DNA of 57,950 nt. Origin: Vulcanimicrobiota bacterium. GTDB lineage: Bacteria > Vulcanimicrobiota > Vulcanimicrobiia > Vulcanimicrobiales > Vulcanimicrobiaceae. The notes below the pieces were generated by a model, which was not told the origin of the DNA, made no database searches, and saw only the letters and a list, made by a program, of their open reading frames with translations. The stretch spans positions 40,078 to 98,027 of the forward strand of contig PMOS01000009.1 of assembly GCA_003161435.1 (NCBI GenBank), in the 5' to 3' direction. Position 1 is the first letter of the stretch, and every line of letters starts with the position of its first letter. Of the stretch, positions 1 to 9,515 are shown piece by piece. The translations under genes and the position numbers were made by a program.

Positions 1-614
1 TGCGGCTCGAGCGTGGTGAACGGATAGTCGGCGACCTTCGGGCGGGCCGCGCTGACGACGCTGAGCAGCGTCGACTTTCCGGCGTTGGGCAGACCGATCA
101 GCCCGGCGTCGGCGAGCAGCTTGAGCTCCAAGCGCAGCTCGCAGCGCTCGCCGGGCTCGCCGTTGTACGCGAAGTGCGGCGCCTGTCGCGCCGCGGTCGC
201 GAAGTGCTGGTTGCCCTGACCGCCGCGACCGCCGCGCGCGACGCGCAGCCGCTCGTTGGGCGTGCTCAAATCGGCGAACAACCGCGACACGCCCTTGTTG
301 CCTTCGGCGTCCAGCGCCGTGCGCGTCACCAGCGTGCCGACCGGGACACGGATCACCAGCTCGTCGCCGGCTTTGCCCGACTTGTTGTTCTGCGATCCCG
401 CGCGTCCGGCTTCGGCGGCGAACTGTTTCTTGAAGCGAAAGTCGACCAGCGTTCCGAGTTCGGGATCGGCGACCAGCACGACGTCGCCGCCGCGCCCGCC
501 GTCACCGCCGGCCGGGCCGCCTTTGGGAACGTACTTCTCGCGGCGCCAGGCCACGATGCCGTCGCCGCCGTTGCCGGCCGCGATCGTGATGCTCGCCTCG
601 TCGATGAACTGCAT
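1..614 (-). CDS. obgE: GTPase Obg (CgtA), N-terminal part
   Basis: Ribosome-associated GTPase that takes part in late assembly of the 50S subunit. About 204 residues are visible, from ATG at 614 to the window edge. They cover the glycine-rich Obg fold (for example [11 protein letters not shown] and [10 protein letters not shown]) and the start of the G domain. The P-loop GLPNAGKST lies near residues 172-181 and YPFTTL just before the cut. The rest of the G domain lies outside the window. It follows rpmA on the same strand, the usual order, with a hairpin terminator between them. Confidence 0.96.
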   Translation of the reverse strand, partial: MQFIDEASITIAAGNGGDGIVAWRREKYVPKGGPAGGDGGRGGDVVLVADPELGTLVDFRFKKQFAAEAGRAGSQNNKSGKAGDELVIRVPVGTLVTRTALDAEGNKGVSRLFADLSTPNERLRVARGGRGGQGNQHFATAARQAPHFAYNGEPGERCELRLELKLLADAGLIGLPNAGKSTLLSVVSAARPKVADYPFTTLEP

Positions 615-625
615 CAGGGCAAAGC

Positions 626-650
626 AAAAAGAGCCGCGTCGGCGGCTCTT
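626..650 (-). terminator. Intrinsic terminator between rpmA and obgE
   Basis: Read on the minus strand, an 8-bp perfect stem (AAGAGCCG / CGGCTCTT, six-base loop) runs directly into a T-tract. It sits after the rpmA stop and about 12 bases before the obgE start codon. It could end rpmA transcripts or partly attenuate obgE. Confidence 0.65.
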
Positions 651-674
651 CTCGGCAAGCGGCTCGGAGCCGGT

Positions 675-956
675 TCAGACAGCGGCGGGGACGACGTTCA
701 CGTGCTTCCGATTCCTCGAGCTCGTGAACGTGACCTGACCTTCCACGACCGCGAAGATCGTGTGGTCTCTGCCGATCATCACGCCGTGGCCGGGATGGAA
801 CTTCGTGCCGCGCTGGCGGACGATGATGTTCCCCGGGATGACGGTCTCGCCGCCGAAGCGTTTGACGCCCAGCCGCTGCGCGTTCGAGTCGCGGCCGTTG
901 CGCGTCGAGCCGCCGCCCTTTTTGGATGCGAACAGTTGGAGGTCGAACCGGAACAT
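675..956 (-). CDS. rpmA: 50S ribosomal protein L27 with cleavable-type N-terminal extension
   Basis: L27 reaches into the peptidyl-transferase centre of the 50S subunit. The 93-residue product has the family core ([30 protein letters not shown]). I chose ATG 956 because it gives [14 protein letters not shown], closely matching the nine-residue N-terminal extension that the cysteine protease Prp removes in Firmicutes; a longer in-frame start at 974 lacks this support. The usual upstream partners rplU and prp are absent, and a cytochrome P450 gene ends 34 bases upstream instead. Confidence 0.95.
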   Translation of the reverse strand: MFRFDLQLFASKKGGGSTRNGRDSNAQRLGVKRFGGETVIPGNIIVRQRGTKFHPGHGVMIGRDHTIFAVVEGQVTFTSSRNRKHVNVVPAAV

Positions 957-990
957 AGCCGCGAGAGTATACACTACGTCCGAGCGACGG

Positions 991-2355
991 TCAAACGGAA
1001 ACCTCGACCCGGCGAGCCTCGGCGCGCATCGTCACCGGGCGTCCAGGGCGCAGGGTGACCAGCGGCTGGAGGGGGATCGGCGAGAGGTCCAAGGCGCGGA
1101 AGCGGACCCGGCGAGCGATCGTCGCCAGGACCAGAACCGCCTCGGTCCAGGCGAAGCTCTCGCCGATGCACACGCGGTTGCCGCCGCCGAACGGGAAGTA
1201 CGCCCCGCGCGGGAGGGCCGCGGTTTCGCCGTTCGACCAGCGCTCCGGCCGGAACGCATCGGGCTCGTGCCAGAAGCGCGGGTTGCGGTGGGTGACGATC
1301 TGCGAGGTCAGCAGCACCGAGCCGGGGGCGATCTCCCAGTCGCCCAGCCGGAACGGCCGGATCACCCGCCGGCCGAGGATCCAGGCCGGCGGCCGAAGGC
1401 GCATCGCTTCGGCGACGACGTCACGGGTGTAGGTCAACCGCGGGTAGTCGGCCGGGACCGGATCGCGGTCGCCCAACACGGTGTCGAGCTCGGCGTGCAG
1501 GCGCGCCTCGGCGGCAGGGTCGCGAGCCAGCGCGTCCCACGTCCAGGTCAGCGCGTTCGCGGTCGTCTCGTGACCCGCGAGCAGCAGGGTGAGCGCCTCG
1601 TCGCGGACCAGCTCGGGCGGCATCGGCCGGTCCTCCTCGTCGCGGGTCGACAGCAAGATCGAGAGCAGGTCGCCGCGGTCGCGGGCGTCCAGGCGGCGCT
1701 CCTCGATCAGCCGGTAGATGATCGCGTCGAGGCCGGCCCGCGCCTGGCGGAAGCGGCGGGTCGCGGCGTGCCACGGTATGTAGTCGAGCAGCTCGGCAAA
1801 GGTGCTGATGCTGGCCGGGAAGCCGCTCATCGCGCCGGTCACCGCGGCGCCGATGGCGTCGGCCTCGTCGTCGATGTCGGCCGAGAACAGCGTCGCCGCG
1901 GCGATCCGTAGCGCCATCCGGTTCATCAGCGCGTCGACCGCGACTTCCTGACCGTCGGCCAGGGCCGCCGCGGCATCGCGCGCCGCCTCGATCATCGTCG
2001 CCGCGTAGCCGGCCACCCGCTCGCGATGGAACGCCGGCTGCACCAGCCGGCGCTGGCGCAGGTGGAGCGGCTCGTCGCTGGTCAGCAAACCCTGGCCGAG
2101 GAGCCGCCGCATCCGCCGTAGTCCGCGGCCCTTGATCACGTCGTAGCCGCCGGCGGTCAAGATCTGGTCGATCAGCGCCGGCTCGTCGACGAACCAGAAC
2201 CGCCCGCGCGGCATCCGCCACGACGCGACCGGTCCGTAGTCGCGCGCGACCGACGCAAGGAACGCCGGCATGCGCGCGAGGTTTCCGGAGGCGGAGAGGT
2301 TGCGAAGCGCCGTCATGGTCGGCGGACCGGCGGGGTAGCGCGCGCGGGAGATCAT
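991..2355 (-). CDS. Cytochrome P450
   Basis: Haem-thiolate monooxygenase of 454 residues, a normal length for a soluble bacterial P450. All signature motifs are present: the I-helix oxygen-activation motif AGHETT near residue 261, the K-helix ExxR as EAMRLRPP near 315, and the haem-binding loop [11 protein letters not shown] with its cysteine near 395. No reductase or ferredoxin is fused or adjacent, so redox partners must be encoded elsewhere. Substrate cannot be told from sequence. The start at 2355 is plausible; an internal Met at residue 14 is an alternative. It lies upstream of rpmA and could share its transcript. Confidence 0.93.
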   Translation of the reverse strand: MISRARYPAGPPTMTALRNLSASGNLARMPAFLASVARDYGPVASWRMPRGRFWFVDEPALIDQILTAGGYDVIKGRGLRRMRRLLGQGLLTSDEPLHLRQRRLVQPAFHRERVAGYAATMIEAARDAAAALADGQEVAVDALMNRMALRIAAATLFSADIDDEADAIGAAVTGAMSGFPASISTFAELLDYIPWHAATRRFRQARAGLDAIIYRLIEERRLDARDRGDLLSILLSTRDEEDRPMPPELVRDEALTLLLAGHETTANALTWTWDALARDPAAEARLHAELDTVLGDRDPVPADYPRLTYTRDVVAEAMRLRPPAWILGRRVIRPFRLGDWEIAPGSVLLTSQIVTHRNPRFWHEPDAFRPERWSNGETAALPRGAYFPFGGGNRVCIGESFAWTEAVLVLATIARRVRFRALDLSPIPLQPLVTLRPGRPVTMRAEARRVEVSV

Positions 2356-2380
2356 CGCGCGCTCTGGTACTCGCGCGGCG

Positions 2381-3622
2381 ATGCGCGGTTACCGGGTGCG
2401 CCCTCGTTTGTTCGCTCCCCGGACTGGGCAGCTAGATTCCGTGCGCTCACGAGCCGTCGCTTTCGCGGTGGTCGCGGTCATCGCCGCTCTCGTCGCGGCG
2501 TACCGGCTGCATCACGACCGCGCGCTGTGGAGCGCGGACGGTCCGATCTACCTGCGCATGGCGCTCGAGGATCGCGGCCTGAACCCCGCCGCGGCGCTGG
2601 CGGTCACCGATCGATACGTCCTCGCCGGGACCAGCGAGGCCAAGAATCCCGACAGCCAAGGGTTCTACGGTCCGACGCCGCCGGAGCATTACCGCACGCA
2701 GGCCGCGCTGTTCGTGACGCGTCCGCTCTATCCGGCGGTCGCTGCGCTGCTGCTGCCGCGCTTCGGGCCGTTCGCGCTCAAGATCGTCAGCGCGGTCGCG
2801 TACGCGCTCGTCACGCTGGTGTTCTTCGTGCTGCTGTTGCGGTTCGTCACGCCGCCGATCGCTGCGATCGGCGGGCTCGCATTGCTGTTCTCGCCGGAGA
2901 TCGAGAGCATCGCCGCATTACCGCTGACCGACATGCTCGCGCTGCTCTTCTGGATCGTCGCGCTGCTCGCGCTGATCGCATACGTCGACCGGCCGGCGAT
3001 CGCGACGCTCGCCGCGTTCGCGGTCGCGACCGCGCTGCTCGCGATCACGCGTCCCGCCGTGTATCTGCCGTTTTTTGCGGCAGTGGGCGCGTTCGCCGCG
3101 CTGCCGCGCGCGTCGGCTGCGCGCGGCGCTGCGCTCAAGGCGGTCGCGGCGGCGTTCGTCGTCGCGCTCGCGTTCGGCGCCTACACGCTGCTCGGCCACG
3201 GTCCGGGACTGATCGAGCAGCTGCGCTGGGAGTACGCGTGGCAGCAAACGCTCCACGAACGTTTCGCGTCGCACGGGCTCGCGGTCTGGTGGCTGCTGTC
3301 GGTGCTCGTGGCGTCGGTCCAAGACGTCGCGATCGGGATCTATAAGGATAACCTGTTGTTGCTCCTCGCGCTGGCGGTCCTCGGCGCGATGCGAGCGCGC
3401 CGCTCGCCGTTCTTCGGGATCGCCCTCGGCTGCGTCGCCGGAGCGCTCGTCGCGGTGCTCGTGCACCCCCTCGACACGATCCGCACGGTGACGATCCCCC
3501 TCACCCCGATCGCGATCGTCTTCGCGGCCATCGCGCTTCAGGAGCTGGCCCGGGCGGCCGACGCTGATGGGCGGATCCTAGCCGAAGAGGATTTCGACGC
3601 TCGAGGCGGTTCGACGACCTAG
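2381..3622 (+). CDS. Multi-pass membrane protein, GT-C glycosyltransferase-like
   Basis: A 413-residue, very hydrophobic protein with roughly ten membrane segments separated by short loops. A larger non-membrane loop near the N terminus contains ADGPIYLRMALE and PEHYRTQ. This layout resembles GT-C type lipid-linked-sugar transferases, but I see no diagnostic catalytic motif, so the assignment is by overall shape only. It is divergent from the P450 gene with only 25 bases between start codons. A GTG about 60 bases downstream of the chosen ATG is an alternative start. Confidence 0.7.
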   Translation: MRGYRVRPRLFAPRTGQLDSVRSRAVAFAVVAVIAALVAAYRLHHDRALWSADGPIYLRMALEDRGLNPAAALAVTDRYVLAGTSEAKNPDSQGFYGPTPPEHYRTQAALFVTRPLYPAVAALLLPRFGPFALKIVSAVAYALVTLVFFVLLLRFVTPPIAAIGGLALLFSPEIESIAALPLTDMLALLFWIVALLALIAYVDRPAIATLAAFAVATALLAITRPAVYLPFFAAVGAFAALPRASAARGAALKAVAAAFVVALAFGAYTLLGHGPGLIEQLRWEYAWQQTLHERFASHGLAVWWLLSVLVASVQDVAIGIYKDNLLLLLALAVLGAMRARRSPFFGIALGCVAGALVAVLVHPLDTIRTVTIPLTPIAIVFAAIALQELARAADADGRILAEEDFDARGGSTT

Positions 3623-3664
3623 GAGCCGCTTGGCCGGTCGGGTGGAGCAGCGGTTTTTGGGGAG

Positions 3665-3680
3665 GGGCGCTCGGGCGCCC
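3665..3680. other. GC-rich hairpin before fabF
   Basis: GGGCGC and GCGCCC form a 6-bp perfect stem with a TCGG tetraloop, 18 bases upstream of the fabF start. There is no T-run behind it, so it may be a weak terminator for the upstream gene or a 5' leader element. Confidence 0.3.
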
Positions 3681-3698
3681 TTAGAACCGGATTGCGTT

Positions 3699-4949
3699 TT
3701 GGAGAAACGCCGCGTCGTCATCACGGGACTTGGCGCGATCACGCCGCTCGGAAATTCCTATCCCACCTTTTGGGAGGGGCTGGTCACCGGGCGCAGCGGG
3801 GTCGGCCCGACCATGGCCTTTGACCCGTCCAAGCTCAGCACGCGCATCTCGGCCGAGATCAAAGATTTCGACCCTGATGCGCTGTTCGGCCGCCGTGACG
3901 CGCGCCGCATGGATCGCTACGCACAGTTCGCGCTCGCTGCGGCGCGCGAAGCGCTCGAGGATGCGAAGTTCCCGGACGACCCGGAAGTTCGCGATCGCAC
4001 GGGCGCGATCGTCGCGACCGGGATCGGCGGGATCATCACCGTCGAGAACACGACCTTCGAGGTCGGTCCCACGCAGCGCTGGGATCGTATCTCGCCGTTC
4101 TTCGTCCCGATGCTGATGGGCAACGCCGCGTCGGCGCAGATCTCGATGAACTTCGGACTGCGTGGCCCGGTCTTCGCGGTCGGCAGCGCATGCGCGAGCG
4201 CGAACGACGCGTTCACCGTCGCCTACGATAAGATCGTGCTCGGCGATGCGATCGCGATCGTCACCGGCGGCAGCGAGGCGACCGTGATCCCGACCGCGAT
4301 GGGCGGCTTCTGCTCGATGAAGGCGATGACGACGCGCAACGACGATCCGACGCACGCGTCGCGGCCGTTCGACAAAGAACGCGACGGGTTCGTGCTGGGC
4401 GAGGGTGCCGGTGTGCTGGTGCTCGAGGATCGCGAGTTCGCGCTGGCGCGCGGCGCACGCATCTACGCCGAGGTGCTGGGCTACGGGCAGTCGGCCGACG
4501 CGTTTCACATCGCGCAGCCCGACCCCGAGTCGCGCGGCGTGATCCTCGCGATGCAACGAGCGCTCGAGCGCAGCGGCGTCGCGCCCGAGCAGGTCGGTTA
4601 CGTCAACGCGCACGGCACCTCGACGCCGCTGGGGGACAAGGCCGAATCGCAGGCGATCGAGCGCGTCTTCGGCGAGCACGCCACCAGCGGCAAGCTCGCG
4701 GTTTCGTCGACGAAGTCGATGCACGGGCATCTGCTCGGCGCTGCCGGCGCGATCGAAGGGATCGCGACCGCGCTGGCGCTGCACCACGGCATCGTGCCTC
4801 CGACGACCAACTACGAAGTGCCCGATCCCGAGTGCACGCTCGATTACGTGCCGAACGTCGCGCGCAAGGTCGACCTCAGCGTCGCAATGTCCAACGGCTT
4901 CGGGTTCGGCGGCCACAACACGACCGTCGTTTTCGGTAAGCACGCCTGA
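3699..4949 (+). CDS. fabF: 3-oxoacyl-[acyl-carrier-protein] synthase II
   Basis: Condensing enzyme that elongates acyl-ACP with malonyl-ACP in type II fatty acid synthesis (cytosolic). The 416-residue product has the Cys-His-His triad: Cys165 in GSACASA, His305 in NAHGTST and His344 in GHLLGAAGA, plus the C-terminal GFGFGGHN loop. I placed the start at TTG 3699 because it gives (M)EKRRVVITGLG, matching family N termini. The reading frame is open further upstream without family similarity, and no good ribosome site precedes either start. One base separates it from rnc. No acpP is adjacent. Confidence 0.94.
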   Translation: MEKRRVVITGLGAITPLGNSYPTFWEGLVTGRSGVGPTMAFDPSKLSTRISAEIKDFDPDALFGRRDARRMDRYAQFALAAAREALEDAKFPDDPEVRDRTGAIVATGIGGIITVENTTFEVGPTQRWDRISPFFVPMLMGNAASAQISMNFGLRGPVFAVGSACASANDAFTVAYDKIVLGDAIAIVTGGSEATVIPTAMGGFCSMKAMTTRNDDPTHASRPFDKERDGFVLGEGAGVLVLEDREFALARGARIYAEVLGYGQSADAFHIAQPDPESRGVILAMQRALERSGVAPEQVGYVNAHGTSTPLGDKAESQAIERVFGEHATSGKLAVSSTKSMHGHLLGAAGAIEGIATALALHHGIVPPTTNYEVPDPECTLDYVPNVARKVDLSVAMSNGFGFGGHNTTVVFGKHA

Positions 4950-4950
4950 G

Positions 4951-5754
4951 ATGGCCGGCGAGAGACGGCGCGCGCGGTTGCGCTCGCTGCTCAAGACGGC
5001 CGGGATCGACGACGTCGATCCGGCGCGGATCGAACGCGCCTTCGTGCACGCCAGCGCCGGCCGCGAGCAGACGCTAGCCTCGAACGAGCGGCTCGAGTTC
5101 TTCGGCGACGCGATCCTGGGTTTCGTCGCGTCGCGCTGGCTGATGACGAAGTACCCCGACGCATCCGAGGGGATGCTGACGCGCCGCAAGGCAAATCTCG
5201 TCAGCGGGACGGCGTGCGCCGAAACCGCGCGCCGGCTCGGCTTCTCGGAGCTGGTCGTGCTGGGACAGGGGATGGATCGCAGCGGCGGCAGCGGTCACGA
5301 AACGGTCCTCGCGGACGCGTTCGAGGCGTTCTTGGCGGCACTCTACGAGGCGAGCGATCTCGAGCACGTGCAGCGCTTCCTCGAGAAGGAGCACATCGTG
5401 CCGGCCGACCGGCGCGACGTCGGCGAGCGCGATGCGAAGACCGATCTGCAAGAGTTCGCCCAAGGGATGCTGCGGCAGACTCCGATGTACTTCGAGCGGG
5501 CCGAAGGGCCGCCCAACGACCGGCGTTTCACCTCGCAGGTGCGGATCGGCGACGAGATCCTGGGCGAGGGGATCGGCCCTTCGAAAAAGGTGGCGCAGCA
5601 AAGCGCCGCGGCGATGGCGCTCTCGACGCTCCGGCAGCGTCAGCCGCAAGCAGACGCGCGACCCGCGTCGAACGATGACGGCCGGGTGATCGCGCTCGAC
5701 AAGCGCCGCCGTCCGCGCACTCCGCGCTCCCCGGATCCCGGAGCCTCGGTATAA
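4951..5754 (+). CDS. rnc: Ribonuclease III
   Basis: Double-strand-specific endoribonuclease for rRNA and mRNA processing. The 267-residue product carries the signature NERLEFFGD at residues 45-53 and the second acidic cluster ADAFEAF around 121-127 (Asp122, Glu125), giving the four metal ligands. A double-stranded-RNA-binding domain follows at about 160-232 (DLQEFAQG to KKVAQQSAA). A basic, Pro-rich tail of about 30 residues is extra. The fabF-rnc-smc order is a common bacterial arrangement. Confidence 0.95.
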   Translation: MAGERRRARLRSLLKTAGIDDVDPARIERAFVHASAGREQTLASNERLEFFGDAILGFVASRWLMTKYPDASEGMLTRRKANLVSGTACAETARRLGFSELVVLGQGMDRSGGSGHETVLADAFEAFLAALYEASDLEHVQRFLEKEHIVPADRRDVGERDAKTDLQEFAQGMLRQTPMYFERAEGPPNDRRFTSQVRIGDEILGEGIGPSKKVAQQSAAAMALSTLRQRQPQADARPASNDDGRVIALDKRRRPRTPRSPDPGASV

Positions 5755-5824
5755 GTGTCCCGTCTCGCCAGTTCGCGCACGAAATCTCGCTCGTCTGTTC
5801 ATCCGGGCTCTTCGTCGCTCTTCG

Positions 5825-5840
5825 GTCACAACGCTGTGAC
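5825..5840. promoter_or_regulatory. Inverted repeat in the rnc-smc spacer
   Basis: GTCACA-ACGC-TGTGAC, a perfect 6-bp inverted repeat, in the 164-base non-coding gap between rnc and smc. It could be a regulator site or a short mRNA hairpin; nothing else in the gap is recognisable. Confidence 0.3.
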
Positions 5841-5918
5841 GTTGCTCCCTCATCGCTCCTCGATCCGAATGAACATCCTTCGCGATCTTTCGCACGGAAC
5901 TGACGAGACGGAACACTC

Positions 5919-8900
5919 GTGCGCCTAAAGTCACTCAAGGTCTTCGGCTTCAAGACGTTTGCCGAAGCGACGACGCTCGACTTCGTCGACGGCACGACCG
6001 CCGTGGTGGGGCCGAACGGTTCGGGGAAGTCCAACCTCGTCGACGCGATCCGCTGGGTGCTCGGCGAGCAGTCGACGCGTTCCCTGCGCTCGCAGAGGAT
6101 GGAAGACGTCATCTTCGCCGGGAACAACACGCGCAAGCCGCTGGGGATGGTCGAGGTTTCGCTGACCTTCGACAACCACGAGCACCAGCTCAAGCTCGAC
6201 TTCGACGAAGTGCAGATCACCCGGCGCGCGTACCGCGTCGGCGAGTCGGAGTTCTACATCAACCGCGAGCCGGTGCGGCTGCGCGACGTGCACGAGCTGC
6301 TGATGGGCACCGGCCTGGGCCCCGGCTCATACGCGATCGTGTCGCAGGGTCAGATCGACGCCGTGCTGTCGTCGAAGCCGACCGAGCGCCGCGCGCTGTT
6401 CGAGGAGACGGCCGGGATCGGACGGTTCCTCGCGCGCAAGCACGAAGCGCTGCGGCGGCTCGAGGCCACCGAGCAGAACGCGATTCGCGTCAACGATGTG
6501 ATCGCTGAGCTCGAGCGCCGCATCCCGGAGCTCGAGACGCAAGTGCGTCGCGCAAAGCGGTTTCGCCGGGTCACCGCACGGGTGCGCGATCTCGAGATCC
6601 TCACCTTCTTGCGCGCGTCGTCGTCGCGGCGCGCCGAACGCGAGCGCGTCGCCGCCGAGCTGGCGCAGCACGAGGACCGGCGCGCCCAAGCTGCCGCGCG
6701 TGCCGCCCAGCTCGGCGCGCAGCTCGCCGCCTTGCGCGAGCAATTGTACACGCTCGAGCTCCAACTCGACGCGCAGCGGGCCGACAGCCAGGCCGCGCGC
6801 GCCGAGTTGGCGCGGATCGAAGCCGACCTGGCGGCGGCCGTCGCGCGGCGCGACGGGCTCGAGCGGCAGTCGAGCGCGGTGATCGCCGATCGCGAGCGGG
6901 TCGAGAGCGAGCGCGTGCTGTTGCGCGAAACGATCGAGGCGCTCGAGGTGCGGCTCGCTCCGCTCACCGCGCAGACCGAAGGTTCACGCGAGCGCGAGCT
7001 CGCCGCGTCGACCGCGGTCGCCGATGCGCGCGGCGCACTCGATGCCGTCTACCAAGAGCTGCGCGCGGTCGAGGCGCTGGCCGCCGAACGCGCCGCGAAC
7101 GAAGCGGAGCGCCGCGCGCAGATCCACAGCGCGCGCGTCGAGATCGATCGCCTCGAGGGCGAGCACGCCGCGGCGCTGACCGAACGCGACGCGCACGCGG
7201 CCGCGGTCGACGAAGCGCGCGCGCGCTTCGGGGAGCGCGAGCTGTTGATCGCGCGCTACGAAGCCGAAGCGGCGGCGCAGCGCGAGCGCGCGCGGGTCGC
7301 GCGCGAGCACGGCGAGACGGCGGGCGGGCGGGTCGCCGAGCTGCAGCGCCGCCACCGTGAGATCGCCTCGGAGATCGCCGGCGCCGAGTCGCGGCTGCAC
7401 ACGATCGAAGAGCTCGAGGCCGCGCTGGAAGGTCACGCGCACGGGACGCGCGCGGTCGTGGAGGCGTCGCAGCGCGGCGAGCTCGGCGGTTTGCACGGCG
7501 TCGTCTCCAACTTGATCTCCACCGACGAGCGCTACGCGCGTGCGCTCGACGTCGCCTTCGGGCCCGGGCTCTCGAACGTGATCGCCGAGCGCTCCGAAGA
7601 TGCCGAGGCGGCGGTCGCGTACTTGCGCGCGCGCGAGCTGGGCCGCGCGACGTTTCTGCCTCTCGATACGCTCGCGCAACGCGAAGGCCGCGATCTGGGC
7701 AACCTGCGCGGACACGCGGGCGTGATCGGTTACGCGCACACGCTGGTTCGCGCCGAGCCGCGCTACCGCGGGATCGTGGCGTTTCTCGTCGGGCGCATTC
7801 TGGTGGTCGACGAGTTGCGAACCGGGATACGCCTGACGCGCGCCGAGGGCTTCCGCGACTCGATCGTCACCCTCGAGGGCGATCAGATCATGGGCGGCGG
7901 TGCGATCAGCGGCGGCCGCTTCCGCAAGGAACGCTCGATCCTCGCGCGGCGCGCGCAGGCCGAAACGCTCAAAGAACGCCTGCCGCAGCTGCGCGCGCAG
8001 CTCGAGACGATCGAGCGCGAGGGTGCAGCGGCGAAGGCCCAGCTCGACGCCGCCTCCGCCGAGCACGACGAAGCGACGCGACTCGCCAACGACGCTGAAG
8101 TCGCGTTGCAGGACGTGCGCACGCAGTTGCAAGGGCTCGTCGTCGAGATCGAGCGCGTCGACGCGGCGCTGGTGGTGACCGCGACGCGGCTGCGCGCGCT
8201 GGCCGGCTCGCGTGACGACGTCGTCTCGCGGCTGCACGCGCTCGAGCGCGTCGCCGACGATCACGTCGATCTCACGCAACAGCGCGCGATGCTCGAGGGA
8301 ACGCTGGCGGCTGCCCGAGCCCGGATCGCCGCCGTCGAGGCCGAACAGAGCGAGGTCGTCGCGTCCGCAAGCGCGCTGCGCGAGCAGATCGCCGCGCTGA
8401 GCGCCGAACGCGACGGCACGGTGACGCGGCTGGGATTGCTCGACGCGGACGCGGAGCGCGCCGGGGCAGCGCGCGAAACGATGCTGCGGGAGCTCGACGC
8501 GCTGCGGGCGCGCACCGTCGAGCTCGAAGCCTCGCTGGGCACCGCGCGCGAGCGCGTCGCCGCGGTCGACGCGGCGGTCGATGCGGGCCGCAAGCAGCGC
8601 GAAGCGACGGCCGACGACGCCGCGCAGCGCGAAGCCGACGAGCGCGCGGCGCAGAGCGACGACCGCGAAGCCGGCACGGCGGGTGAATCGGGCCGGCGCC
8701 GCTTGGCCGAGATCGACGCCGAGCTCGGGATGCTGCAGCAGAACTTCGCGCAGAACCCGGCCAGCGACGCCGAGCAGCGCGACGTGCTCGAGCGCTACGC
8801 GGGCGAGTCCCCCGAGATCGTCGACGAGCTGCCGCGGCTGCGCGAAGAGCTCGTGCGTTTGCAAGCAAACGTCAACCTCAACGCCGAGGCCGATCGTGAC

Positions 8901-9515
8901 GAGCTGACCGAACGCGAGCGTTTCCTGCGCGAGCAGATGGACGATCTGCACAAGGCGCGCGAGACGCTGCTCGCCACGATCGCGGAGATCGAAGTCTCGT
9001 GCCAGGCCCAATTCAACGAGACGTTCGACGCCGTCAAAGCCAAGTTCAGCGAGATGTTCGTCGAGCTGTTTCCCGGTGGCCGGGCGGAGATGTGGCAGAC
9101 CAATCCCGACAACCTGAGCGAAACCGGGATCGAGTTGGCCGTTCAGCCGCCGGGAAAGAAGATGACCGCGCTGGCCGCGCTCTCCGGCGGCGAGCGCGCG
9201 ATGACGGCGTCGGCGCTGATCTTCGCGCTGATCGCGGTCAAGCCGTCGCCGTTCTATCTGCTCGACGAGGTCGACGCGGCGCTCGACGACGCGAACGTCG
9301 AACGGCTCTCGACCAAGATCCGCAGCGTGTCGGCGACCTCGCAGATGCTGATCGTCACCCACAACAAGAAGACGATGGAGCTCGCGCAGCGCATGTACGG
9401 CGTGACGATGCAGGAGCCCGGCGTGAGCTCGATCGTCAGCGTGACGCTCGACGACCGGCCGGTCGCGCCGCCGCAGATCGAGCCGCAGCGTGAACCCGCC
9501 GTCGCCGGTGCCTGA
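5919..9515 (+). CDS. smc: Chromosome segregation protein SMC
   Basis: ATPase that compacts and segregates the chromosome with ScpA and ScpB. The 1198-residue length is typical. Walker A is GPNGSGKS at residues 31-38, the ABC signature is LSGGERAMTASAL near 1087 and Walker B is FYLLDEVDAAL near 1112. A hinge domain lies at about 520-640 (GGLHGVVSNLI onwards). Long Arg/Glu/Ala-rich coiled coils occupy about 165-510 and 660-1000. GTG 5919 gives the conserved N terminus MRLKSLKVFGFKTF. scpA, scpB and ftsY are not nearby; purH overlaps its 3' end. Confidence 0.97.
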   Translation: MRLKSLKVFGFKTFAEATTLDFVDGTTAVVGPNGSGKSNLVDAIRWVLGEQSTRSLRSQRMEDVIFAGNNTRKPLGMVEVSLTFDNHEHQLKLDFDEVQITRRAYRVGESEFYINREPVRLRDVHELLMGTGLGPGSYAIVSQGQIDAVLSSKPTERRALFEETAGIGRFLARKHEALRRLEATEQNAIRVNDVIAELERRIPELETQVRRAKRFRRVTARVRDLEILTFLRASSSRRAERERVAAELAQHEDRRAQAAARAAQLGAQLAALREQLYTLELQLDAQRADSQAARAELARIEADLAAAVARRDGLERQSSAVIADRERVESERVLLRETIEALEVRLAPLTAQTEGSRERELAASTAVADARGALDAVYQELRAVEALAAERAANEAERRAQIHSARVEIDRLEGEHAAALTERDAHAAAVDEARARFGERELLIARYEAEAAAQRERARVAREHGETAGGRVAELQRRHREIASEIAGAESRLHTIEELEAALEGHAHGTRAVVEASQRGELGGLHGVVSNLISTDERYARALDVAFGPGLSNVIAERSEDAEAAVAYLRARELGRATFLPLDTLAQREGRDLGNLRGHAGVIGYAHTLVRAEPRYRGIVAFLVGRILVVDELRTGIRLTRAEGFRDSIVTLEGDQIMGGGAISGGRFRKERSILARRAQAETLKERLPQLRAQLETIEREGAAAKAQLDAASAEHDEATRLANDAEVALQDVRTQLQGLVVEIERVDAALVVTATRLRALAGSRDDVVSRLHALERVADDHVDLTQQRAMLEGTLAAARARIAAVEAEQSEVVASASALREQIAALSAERDGTVTRLGLLDADAERAGAARETMLRELDALRARTVELEASLGTARERVAAVDAAVDAGRKQREATADDAAQREADERAAQSDDREAGTAGESGRRRLAEIDAELGMLQQNFAQNPASDAEQRDVLERYAGESPEIVDELPRLREELVRLQANVNLNAEADRDELTERERFLREQMDDLHKARETLLATIAEIEVSCQAQFNETFDAVKAKFSEMFVELFPGGRAEMWQTNPDNLSETGIELAVQPPGKKMTALAALSGGERAMTASALIFALIAVKPSPFYLLDEVDAALDDANVERLSTKIRSVSATSQMLIVTHNKKTMELAQRMYGVTMQEPGVSSIVSVTLDDRPVAPPQIEPQREPAVAGA

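Noticed and set aside
3681..5189. Long minus-strand frame opposite fabF and rnc
   Set aside because: Both fabF and rnc are certain on the plus strand and the antisense product has no recognisable domain.
6984..9362. Very long open frame on the minus strand opposite smc
   Set aside because: It is an antisense shadow: high-GC codon bias of smc keeps the opposite frame open, and the translation is Arg/Gln/Leu-rich without any motif.
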